64,000 nt of DNA, taken from assembly GCA_961205875.1 (NCBI GenBank), contig OY540812.1, positions 16,988,001 to 17,052,000 of the forward strand, written 5' to 3'. Under the pieces are notes generated by a model, which made no database searches, was not told the origin of the DNA, and saw only the letters and a list, made by a program, of their open reading frames with translations. The translations under genes were made by a program, and so were the position numbers. Below, piece by piece: positions 24,557 through 36,800 of the stretch. Within the stretch, counting starts at the first letter, position 1; each line of letters begins with the position of its first letter. The DNA comes from Sialis fuliginosa. Taxonomy: Eukaryota; Arthropoda; Insecta; Megaloptera; Sialidae.

Positions 24557-26964
24557 AAAATACAGAATATAAAAGTAGAATTTTCATAGAGTACATGTAC
24601 TCTTTATGAAAATAGTACGTCTGGTAACTGGTAACCCTATATGTACGAGATCTTTTTTTAGGCCCTAAATACAATTACTTAGAAAACAATTATGTACTTT
24701 CAACACAGCTACATTTATGAAAAATATATTCGAGAACTCAAACTAAAGAGAAAGATAAAACAAGTTAAGCATTTAGGATATTTAAAATGACGTGTCAATT
24801 GTATGTATGTATATGTATGTATACATAGTAAATACATATTGCTACTTTCTCGAAACAATTTTATTACCTGTAATTTATTTTCACAATACACCAATTTAAT
24901 TCCCATTTTACAAATACTGTTAAAGCGATATGGTTGGTAACCCTACATAATATATACGAGAAAACCGGTGTTTAGCCAATTTCTTAGAATCCTCAATCTA
25001 CTGTATCACCAATACAGTGATATTAATTAACTGATGCAAAAAAATACGTAAATTATCTTTTAAACATAGTTCGCTGCCAAAAATATATTTAAATAGTACT
25101 TACTCAAGTCACAATTTGGTTTAAAACCCTCAATAAAATGTTACAGTATGCTGTTGACGTATTAACGCCCACGAGAAATGCATGTCTCAAAACAGTTCAG
25201 CTAAATAAATTATATCCAACATGAATCGTTGCACAAACATACAAATTTACCATAGCTGAGTAAAATAACTTCTATCAAATAACTTTACAGAGACTGCCGT
25301 ACGTAAAATATGTTTATTCGAATGAAAATTTCATTTGACATTTAACACTATCCGCCATGTTTATCGATTTTCCAAACATTAGTAGGCGTTTACGGAAATT
25401 TAGTCTGATCATCCTGAGTGTGTACCTGTAACTTAATTGTTCCTTTTCAAAATGACCGGTTAAAATTAGTGTAATAAAAGAAAACAATGAAATAATACTC
25501 ATTTAATTGCGCATATTTAAAATAACTGTTGTTAATAAAATACAATGTATCATTTAACTAAACTTCTTGAAAGAATAATACTTTATATACCCACATAGGA
25601 AAATTGAAAATCGCAGTATTGAGCTATGCCTTTTAGTGGCTCTATGTAAAATATAATTTATAACCCTCTTGTTGTGAGGGAAAAATTTGGTCAAAAGATT
25701 CCCTTACCAAAAAATATGCCTTTATTCTAAATAGGACATTTTTAGGAATGATGTAGTTGTTTCCTCTTGAGTCTCTAGCTCTGTGACATTAAACTCGTAA
25801 CAAATCAAATGATACATATAATTTTCTATTTTAATTCTTATTAAAGTTTGCGAACAAATAATGCAATATTTCATATTAAAAAGATTACATAAGTCCGTAT
25901 TTATTTCTAATTCGCTTTTAAATTGTGTGTGTTAATGTTTGGCAAAGGATGATAACATTCAGTTTATTATCGAATTTTTAGCAGCTAGAGATCGCTGCGC
26001 TTCTGAGCGAATAATAAAAAATGTTGGGGGGAATCAACATTCCGCCCAAGGCCCAACCTTCTTAAGTCCGCCACTGTTTCTACCCCATTTTGACGGCTTC
26101 CTCAACCTTGCGCCCCCGGCAGAATGAACCCAGTCCCTGATAAGGACACAGGGCCCAGGAGGCGGAAAATTCATCCTATAAAAGATAAGAAAACAAATTT
26201 AATTATTTTTTCTGAATTATAGTATTAACTATCATATCATTTCTAAAAACATAAAACTTTTATTATTTTAGTAGTTTTATTAAATCTTTCTTAATTATGT
26301 TATGTATTACAATAAAAAAGATAATAAAAAGTAAAATTAAATTATTTTGATTCTTCATAATTCTTTATATCAGTTTCTAAATTTATTTTCAAAAATAAAA
26401 TGATACAAAAATTGATTAAAAATACAAAAGAATATTGTCATCCAAAAAATAAATTATTAAAATTTTATTCATTTACAAATGTCAATGAAAAGTTTGAAAA
26501 ATGTGCATGCAGCAAATGCATGATCATGCATCTTAATTATTTGTTAGTATGTGTCTAAAGGCTGTTGTACAATGCGATCAATGTTAATATTAAGACAATC
26601 TTATGGGTATGCTATATTTACTGTTCTGTGGGGTATGCTAATGCTTACTAGGTCCTAGAGAGAGATACCATATAATATCACTAGCGTCCGACCGAAGGTC
26701 AGTTTTCGGCCTATCTACTACCACCGAGGTAGTACCCCGGGGTCCCCGAGCTTAGAGGACCTCCAAACAAACGAAAGTGAGTATATAATAGACCCCTCGA
26801 TCGTTTGCTGCCCCGGAGCTTCTATGTAGTTACGGTCATGTATACTTATGTTTTCATAATAGATAACATCAATGTTAATACATAAAAAAAAACATCTGCC
26901 AAGTAAATGCACAGTGCTTCCTCGTGCTAAATTCACCAAAGGTAGTTCATTATTCAACAATTTA
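24557..26964. other. Gene-free stretch with repeat fragments
   Basis: No gene is supported. A single MITE-like end (CTTAAGTCCGCCACTG) lies at 26061-26076. The segment 26670-26830 is GC-richer (GTCCGACCGAAGGTC, CCCCGGGGTCCCC) and may be a fragment of a GC-rich short element. The rest is AT-rich. Confidence 0.35.
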
Positions 26965-27680
26965 AATAAAAACCGATAGTGTTTATATATTATAAATTGC
27001 CTGGAATTGGTTAACCATTCAATTTTTATACAATTTTACTAAAAAATATTAGTTCGAAATTTTTCTTAAAACGCATCTGAATATTTTTTCATATATTTTT
27101 AATGTTTTGACAATTTCTAAATCTAAATTTATGCAAATGTCAAAATGACATTTAAAACGTCAAAATCACATTTAAAACGCTAAAATGACATTTAAAACGT
27201 CAAAATCACATTTAATATATTCAAGCAAATATCAATTTAGAAAAACAAAACACGAATTTTAAAAATAAATTGAGATAAATCTTTGTAAGGGAATATTTTA
27301 CAACAAACGTTGTAGACCCATATTATAAGAAATTTAATGTTCTATAAAATTTTCACGTAACATGTATCGTTCTTAAAATATCTTGAAAAAATAAATATTT
27401 TGGAGTGTCACCCCTCCCCCTTATACACGATTTTAAAATGGGACCGTCCTCAAGCCAGACCCAACCATCCGACCAAGTTTCAATAATATCAGTTCAGTGG
27501 TTCATGAGTTATGCGTGTGACAAGGATTCAGGGGACAGACACGGAACGAAAAGTGTTTGTCTTGACGTGAAACGGAAAGATAAATTTAAAATTTTGAAAT
27601 CGGAGAACATTTTTTTTGTCTCATTCTAAAAACGATCACAAAGCTTCTCGTATCTTCGATATTGCGAGGAAGCAAAACAT
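26965..27680 (+). repeat. Dispersed repeat family A, copy 3, with 20-bp minisatellite
   Basis: Collinear with 18720-19260 and longer at its 3' end. Within it, 27140-27219 is four head-to-tail copies of a 20-bp unit (TCAAAATGACATTTAAAACG with single-base variants). The other two copies have the motif once, so the expansion is local. The repeat ends about 160 bp before the FAM210 start codon and probably forms part of that gene's promoter or 5' UTR. Confidence 0.65.
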
Positions 27681-27837
27681 TGTGCTAAGGCCAGTATATA
27701 AATTTCAACATGATGTTAGCCTTGAAACACGTGTAACTGTATTCTTTATTATACTGAATTCTAACTATATAAGACTGAGTGAAAAGGAGTTATTTGAAAA
27801 TGTATTTTCTTATTTAAGTATACAAAAACACTATAAA

Positions 27838-30800
27838 ATGAATTCTGGACGTTTTATCATTAAAAATAAAAATTTATTACTTGCAACAAGCTCAAAATGG
27901 GGTAATTTAGGTTAGTATATTATCTATTATTAAATATTTTCATATTGTACCTATGTGACACTAATATTTTTTTTATCAAGTTCAATGACATTGTATTGTG
28001 CCGGTTTTTATATCTAATTTTATTTAGTGTCATCATCTCAATCGAAACTGCATATAACAAAACCACGGTATCCTTTGGCGAAGCCTTTACCATTGCCAGA
28101 AAACTTAGATGGTATCAGTCGGTTTGAAATTGGACATTGGTCACCTCTTCGTACCCGTGATATTAACGGACCATCTATATTGTGGCATCCATCGAATTTT
28201 CGCTACGGCGGATGGATCTCGTCTGTTACAACAGATCCACGAGTAGAAAGTTACGATTGTAGAGGCTTTGTAAGCCTTTCCTCATGCATGCAAACGAATG
28301 TCCCAACTCCATTCTCATCGAACGGAAAAGCTATGCATTTTAATATGCCTGGCGGTCTGTGGGAACAAGGGAATAAATTTACTGCAGAGAATATGAGAAG
28401 TGTTCATTATTTAAACACTGTTAGAAGTAAGTTTGGTAAAAAGTGGGACGCATGAATTCTGAATCTGTTTTTAATATTTTACAAATGCCTCTTTATATAT
28501 GTATTATTTTATAAGTAGGTATAATATTATCCCTTTGCGGTTTGAGTGTCCTGACCATCAACACTTAATTTAAACTGGTATTCAAAGGGTTAATAATATA
28601 ACAAAAATTAATAGATTGTATTTTTTTATCTAACTGTAGTAATACAGTCAAATATGTTACTCTGTCTTTTAAAAATGTGATAAATTAAAATTTTCTATCT
28701 TTTGGAAAGAAAATAAAATAGTCTGTGATAAAAGAAGAATTAAATTATTAGATTTATAAATAACGATACAAAAAATTAAATTATAAGTTTTTATATAAAA
28801 TTTTTTTGCTTGTTTGAAGTGCCCAGTTATATACTTTGCTCCAATGAATTGAATTAAAAATGTACTGTAACATTGATAAGATTAATATAAGATATTTTAG
28901 TATTGTAAATTTACAATCTAATATATATTTTGTAAGAAGTATTAATGTATTGTATTATTTTGCAACAATAAAAGTAAGTTGATTTAACTGAAATTGTTAC
29001 TTATTAAATAAAAATCTACTATTTTACATTGAGTTTTATTTTTTAAGGTATGAGTACCGAAGTCAATAACACAACACCTGAAAATATCAGTAAGAAAGAA
29101 AAGTTCAAACGTTTTGTTAAAGAATATGGAAGTACTGTTATTGTATTTCATGTAACAATATCACTAGCTTCTCTAGGAATCTGTTATGTGGCAGTATCCA
29201 GGTAATTTTGTCTGAAAATACAAGTAACAAAAAAAATCGTAACCATTGAGTAAAAAATAACAAGAGAAACAACGTATACGCATTGAGTAAAAAATAACAA
29301 GAGAAACAACGTATACGGGAGAGTTGAAACGCAGTAGATATATGAACCATGCACTATTTGAGCCCCAGGAAGTGCTGGTATCTATTGAAAAAATTATTAA
29401 TTATACATATGAAATATCTGGTTTTCGACTCTGCTAAATCGTCAGATTTTAAGCTCCGCCCTTCTGAAATGATTTACGAACGTCTTGTTTACATTATTTT
29501 AAGTCGGCTGATACGTGATACAAAGGCGGCAAGAACGTTGCAAGAAATATTCGTTACTTATTATCTTTTTCTTTTAAATAAAACAAAAAAAATATGTAAT
29601 GTTAAAATTATTTGAGATAATTGCTGCTATCAATAATATAATAGATTTTTGCTTTAAAATAGGTTTTTATAAGTTGTAAGAAATTTAAATTTGTGACGCG
29701 ATGTTACATTACTGATGATATAATAAGTAAAATTAGATTGATCGTTTTATTCATTTCAAATTAATATAAAAATATATCAAAACTAAAAATATGGTTCTGC
29801 GGTTTTTTGTATCTACATTGCTTTAAACATAGAATATGGATTGTGGACCGATACATATTACATATAATAATATATACAAAATAAGTTTTTTTATCTTCTT
29901 CAATGAAAATTAAAAATTCTTTTGTTTTTATTTCTCAAATATTATTTATTAAAATTACTTTTGACCAAATATCATCGAAATTTTTATTATTTATGTACAT
30001 TTTTTTGATATTTTGAAGAAATAAAAATCCTTTTTTTAGGCCGACGCGACGGCTGGAATGTTTCTACATATAAAGAAAAACAGAAAAAATAATAATTTAA
30101 TATTGCATCCCCTGTCGCGTATGGAGAGTCGTAATTATTTTCATTCGATCCGGCGGGAAAAATACTATGGGGAAGTACCCTCTCTCGCATAGGAGCCGAA
30201 ATATTTACAATTTTTTAAGTTCGGTTAGGTAAATAATACATATAGATAATACAAATTTTTGTATGATAATCGATAAACAGGTAAAATTTTACACACCCAT
30301 TTTTTTATCTAATACATTTTTCGGGATACAAAGTAGCATATGTCGTTCTTCAGGATGCAAGCTATCTTCCAGCCAAATTTCATGAAGATCGGTTCATCGG
30401 TTTAGTCGTGAAAAGGTAAAAAAAACAGACAAACACACTTTCGCATATGTAATATTAGTATGGATTTAAAGCAATGAAAAAAAATTGGAATAAAAGATTT
30501 CACGATTTCTATTACTAAACATTACATTCTAAAAGGTAAGCTGAAACGTCGAAAACCACACGTAAAATCTCGGCTTGAAACATTGAAAGCTTGTTCAAAT
30601 TGTCCAATAAGAACTAGAATATTGTGTAAGGAATGTGACGAGATTTTTCGATGTGTTTCAAAAACAAAGACTACAATAAGTCAGCTATCAGAGAGAGGCA
30701 AGGGGACTCACAATAAAAAAGCACCCCAAAATGTACACAGTAATTTGAATATGACTGAAAGATATAAAACATGTAGTTTATAATGTTTTATCACTAAAAA

Positions 30801-33800
30801 TTCCGAAAAAAATGATGATTTTTAAATTTTTACCCCCACCATATTGAATTAAAAACGGGGAATGAGTGAAAATATTTACTGTAATAGTGTATTTAACATA
30901 GAATTTCACTTTTATTATAAGTAGCTCATAAAAGCATGATACAAAAAAAATCTTAATTTTAGAATTTTTTTTATTATTTTTACCATTTTGGTGAGTTTTA
31001 AATGGTTTAAGGTGACAAAAAAAAATGTTTTCTTAAACTCTGATACCTCCGATCACCGTTGATCATAGTTTCAATTCAATTCTGATACTCTTTCGACTTG
31101 AAAAAAAGTGAAAATAAAAAATCTCTTATTTTTTGATACTTTTCGATTTAAAATCCGCCATATTTTTTTCAGAGCCATAAAAATGCAATTTTGAACCCGG
31201 AAATCGAAAGAGCACACTCGAAAATAGTAAAATACATTACTTTTATTTATATTAGTTCCATTATTCTTAATGAGTTTGGAGCTCAAAGATTGACGAAAAA
31301 ATTGTTATTTTGGTCCTTAATGGGTTAAATTGCCGTTACCCAAAAAAGTGGTATTTCATTAAGATCGGTTTAGCTGTGAAAAAGTAACAGACAGAAAGAT
31401 AGACCCACATTCGCATTTATAATATAAGTACGGAATATTTCGGTATTTTGGTTTTCATTCATTGTACAAAATTGTAAATATCTCGACTCCTATGTGAGAT
31501 AGGGGACTGTTTTTCCCTCTAAACCTCCATTCCCGTAGAATTTTTCCTACCGAATCTAATAAAACTAATTACAACCCTCTATATGTGAATATATAGGAGG
31601 TCAAATATTTAAAAAAAAATTTTTTTTGGTTTTCATTCATTATACAAAATCGTAAATATCTCGAATCCTATGCAAGTTAGGGGGTTGATTTTCCCCCTAA
31701 AACCCCTACCCACGTAGTATTTTTCCCGCCGGATACAATGAAACCAATTACAACTCTTCATATGTGACAGGGGGTGAAATATTAATGACCAAAAAAATGT
31801 TCCCATACAAACTTGTCCACCTCCTTGCAATTCCTTAGGGGTTGTTTTTCGGGAATCGAAGTAGCTTTTATCCTTTCCCAGTATGCAAGCTATCTTACTG
31901 TCAAATTTCATCAAGATCGGTTCAGCGGTTTAGCCGTGAAAAGGTAACAAACAGACAGAGAGACAGACAGACACACTTTCGCATTTATAATATTAGTATA
32001 AAAAAAAAAAATTCTACTAATTGATATCTATATTTTGACACCCCACAAATTCTATGACGTCCCTCCCTATTATTCCAAAATTTAAAATTATATTGTTGAC
32101 TTTAGTATTTTTCTTTGGTAGTCTCACCACAGCCTCATTACCAATTTTTTTTCAGATTTTTTGAGCCAGTAGTTACAAAGTTAGAGGGGGGGGGGACAAA
32201 ATAAAATTTTACTTTTAGCCTCCTACAGGCGCCATTTTTGAGTTAGAAAAAAAATAAAAAATATGGTCATATTCTACTAATTGAGATCTACTATATTTCG
32301 ATAACCCACATGCCTAGATATGAAAATTAAACTTAAAAATTCTGACACCCGTCCCTATTATTCCAAAATTTAAAATGATATTATTGACTTTAGTATTTAA
32401 CGTTGGTAGTCTCACTAAAGCCACTTTACCAAATTTTTGCAGATTTTTTGAACCAGTAGTTACCGAGGTAGAGGGGGGACAAAATTAAAAACTGCTTTTA
32501 GCCTCCTGCTGGCGCTATTTTTGAGTTAGAAAAAAAATATATAAAAAAATAGGGTCAAATTTTACTAATTGAAATCTACATTTTGATACCCCACACGTCT
32601 TGATATACAATTTTTTATTTATTTTTATTTGCTTTAAAGCTCCCTGCTGGCGCAATTTTTGATTTAAAAAAAAATAAGAAAAAGCGTCAAATTCCACTGG
32701 TTTGGTTATACATTTTAACGTGCCACATGCCTTGATATAAAAAAAATATTTTGTTTACCTAGCTTCTCCTTAGCGTCAACCCTGAAAAATTATTTTTTCA
32801 ACAAAGTACATCTTTTACTAGAAGGCATTATTTGACATGTTCAGTAAAAATTTCAAGTTACTAGCTTATATAGTTAACGAGATATTTTGCTTTGACTGAA
32901 AATGACGGACAGACGGGCGACAAAGTGAGATTAATAGGGTTTCTTCGGAACCCTAAAAAAGAGTTTGTTCATTATTTTAATTTTAATAACACATTTATTA
33001 TACCAATAATTTTTCCAACTACTAACATAACTTTTTCAATTACATATAAATACATATTCATGTTAGAAATGTATTAAATAGATCAGTCGCGCCCGACAGA
33101 AGGTTAAAAATAAAATAATAGTACGAATCACAAGTCACAACGTGTGAAATAGTTAAAGCCGCGTCAATGTTTACATTAACATGAACAGAAACTAGTAATA
33201 TATATATTAAACTGGTTTGGGTAAAGGCGGAGCTTAAGCTTTGTGTGCTGTCAAGCGAGGGGCACGGGACGGATAATTTTGTATCTTGGATAATAAGTTA
33301 GTTCAAGTTCCGATTGTAAGATGGCTTGAGTGCTGCCACCTAGAGCTTGGAACATCGTCCCCGTTTCATCAAAATACATTGCGTTGTTTCTCTTGTTATT
33401 CTTTACTCAATGGTATACGGGAGAGTTGAAACGCAGTAGATATATGAACCATGCACTATTTGAGCCCCAGGAAGTGCTGGTATCTATTGAAAAAATTATT
33501 AATTATACATATGAAATATCTGGTTTTCGACTCTGCTAAATCGTCAGATTTTAAGCTCCGCCCTTCTGAAATGATTTACGAACGTCTTGTTTACATTATT
33601 TTAAGTCGGCTGATACGTGATACAAAGGCGGCAAGAACGTTGCAAGAAATATTCGTTACTTATTATCTTTTTCTTTTAAATAAAACAAAAAAAATATGTA
33701 ATGTTAAAATTATTTGAGATAATTGCTGCTATCAATAATATAATAGATTTTTGCTTTAAAATAGGTTTTTATAAGTTGTAAGAAATTTAAATTTGTGACG

Positions 33801-36800
33801 CGATGTTACATTACTGATGATATAATAAGTAAAATTAGATTGATCGTTTTATTCATTTCAAATTAATATAAAAATATATCAAAACTAAAAATATGGTTCT
33901 GCGGTTTTTTGTATCTACATTGCTTTAAACATAGAATATGGATTGTGGACCGATACATATTACATATAATAATATATACAAAATAAGTTTTTTTATCTTC
34001 TTCAATGAAAATTAAAAATTCTTTTGTTTTTATTTCTCAAATATTATTTATTAAAATTACTTTTGACCAAATATCATCGAAATTTTTATTATTTATGTAC
34101 ATTTTTTTGATATTTTGAAGAAATAAAAATCCTTTTTTTAGGCCGACGCGACGGCTGGAATGTTTCTACATATAAAGAAAAACAGAAAAAATAATAATTT
34201 AATATTGCATCCCCTGTCGCGTATGGAGAGTCGTAATTATTTTCATTCGATCCGGCGGGAAAAATACTATGGGGAAGTACCCTCTCTCGCATAGGAGCCG
34301 AAATATTTACAATTTTTTAAGTTCGGTTAGGTAAATAATACATATAGATAATACAAATTTTTGTATGATAATCGATAAACAGGTAAAATTTTACACACCC
34401 ATTTTTTTATCTAATACATTTTTCGGGATACAAAGTAGCATATGTCGTTCTTCAGGATGCAAGCTATCTTCCAGCCAAATTTCATGAAGATCGGTTCATC
34501 GGTTTAGTCGTGAAAAGGTAAAAAAAACAGACAAACACACTTTCGCATATGTAATATTAGTATGGATTTAAAGCAATGAAAAAAAATTGGAATAAAAGAT
34601 TTCACGATTTCTATTACTAAACATTACATTCTAAAAGGTAAGCTGAAACGTCGAAAACCACACGTAAAATCTCGGCTTGAAACATTGAAAGCTTGTTCAA
34701 ATTGTCCAATAAGAACTAGAATATTGTGTAAGGAATGTGACGAGATTTTTCGATGTGTTTCAAAAACAAAGACTACAATAAGTCAGCTATCAGAGAGAGG
34801 CAAGGGGACTCACAATAAAAAAGCACCCCAAAATGTACACAGTAATTTGAATATGACTGAAAGATATAAAACATGTAGTTTATAATGTTTTATCACTAAA
34901 AATTCCGAAAAAAATGATGATTTTTAAATTTTTACCCCCACCATATTGAATTAAAAACGGGGAATGAGTGAAAATATTTACTGTAATAGTGTATTTAACA
35001 TAGAATTTCACTTTTATTATAAGTAGCTCATAAAAGCATGATACAAAAAAAATCTTAATTTTAGAATTTTTTTTATTATTTTTACCATTTTGGTGAGTTT
35101 TAAATGGTTTAAGGTGACAAAAAAAAATGTTTTCTTAAACTCTGATACCTCCGATCACCGTTGATCATAGTTTCAATTCAATTCTGATACTCTTTCGACT
35201 TGAAAAAAAGTGAAAATAAAAAATCTCTTATTTTTTGATACTTTTCGATTTAAAATCCGCCATATTTTTTTCAGAGCCATAAAAATGCAATTTTGAACCC
35301 GGAAATCGAAAGAGCACACTCGAAAATAGTAAAATACATTACTTTTATTTATATTAGTTCCATTATTCTTAATGAGTTTGGAGCTCAAAGATTGACGAAA
35401 AAATTGTTATTTTGGTCCTTAATGGGTTAAATTGCCGTTACCCAAAAAAGTGGTATTTCATTAAGATCGGTTTAGCTGTGAAAAAGTAACAGACAGAAAG
35501 ATAGACCCACATTCGCATTTATAATATAAGTACGGAATATTTCGGTATTTTGGTTTTCATTCATTGTACAAAATTGTAAATATCTCGACTCCTATGTGAG
35601 ATAGGGGACTGTTTTTCCCTCTAAACCTCCATTCCCGTAGAATTTTTCCTACCGAATCTAATAAAACTAATTACAACCCTCTATATGTGAATATATAGGA
35701 GGTCAAATATTTAAAAAAAAATTTTTTTTGGTTTTCATTCATTATACAAAATCGTAAATATCTCGAATCCTATGCAAGTTAGGGGGTTGATTTTCCCCCT
35801 AAAACCCCTACCCACGTAGTATTTTTCCCGCCGGATACAATGAAACCAATTACAACTCTTCATATGTGACAGGGGGTGAAATATTAATGACCAAAAAAAT
35901 GTTCCCATACAAACTTGTCCACCTCCTTGCAATTCCTTAGGGGTTGTTTTTCGGGAATCGAAGTAGCTTTTATCCTTTCCCAGTATGCAAGCTATCTTAC
36001 TGTCAAATTTCATCAAGATCGGTTCAGCGGTTTAGCCGTGAAAAGGTAACAAACAGACAGAGAGACAGACAGACACACTTTCGCATTTATAATATTAGTA
36101 TAAAAAAAAAAAATTCTACTAATTGATATCTATATTTTGACACCCCACAAATTCTATGACGTCCCTCCCTATTATTCCAAAATTTAAAATTATATTGTTG
36201 ACTTTAGTATTTTTCTTTGGTAGTCTCACCACAGCCTCATTACCAATTTTTTTTCAGATTTTTTGAGCCAGTAGTTACAAAGTTAGAGGGGGGGGGGACA
36301 AAATAAAATTTTACTTTTAGCCTCCTACAGGCGCCATTTTTGAGTTAGAAAAAAAATAAAAAATATGGTCATATTCTACTAATTGAGATCTACTATATTT
36401 CGATAACCCACATGCCTAGATATGAAAATTAAACTTAAAAATTCTGACACCCGTCCCTATTATTCCAAAATTTAAAATGATATTATTGACTTTAGTATTT
36501 AACGTTGGTAGTCTCACTAAAGCCACTTTACCAAATTTTTGCAGATTTTTTGAACCAGTAGTTACCGAGGTAGAGGGGGGACAAAATTAAAAACTGCTTT
36601 TAGCCTCCTGCTGGCGCTATTTTTGAGTTAGAAAAAAAATATATAAAAAAATAGGGTCAAATTTTACTAATTGAAATCTACATTTTGATACCCCACACGT
36701 CTTGATATACAATTTTTTATTTATTTTTATTTGCTTTAAAGCTCCCTGCTGGCGCAATTTTTGATTTAAAAAAAAATAAGAAAAAGCGTCAAATTCCACT

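Noticed and set aside
28027-28455. Separate gene starting at 28027
   Set aside because: The apparent start is a GTG at a splice acceptor; the frame joins exon 1 and exon 3 of FAM210 in phase.
31633-31914. 93-codon minus-strand frame (repeated at 35735-36016)
   Set aside because: It runs across retroelement-like untranslated repeat sequence and appears twice only because the unit is duplicated; composition is not protein-like.
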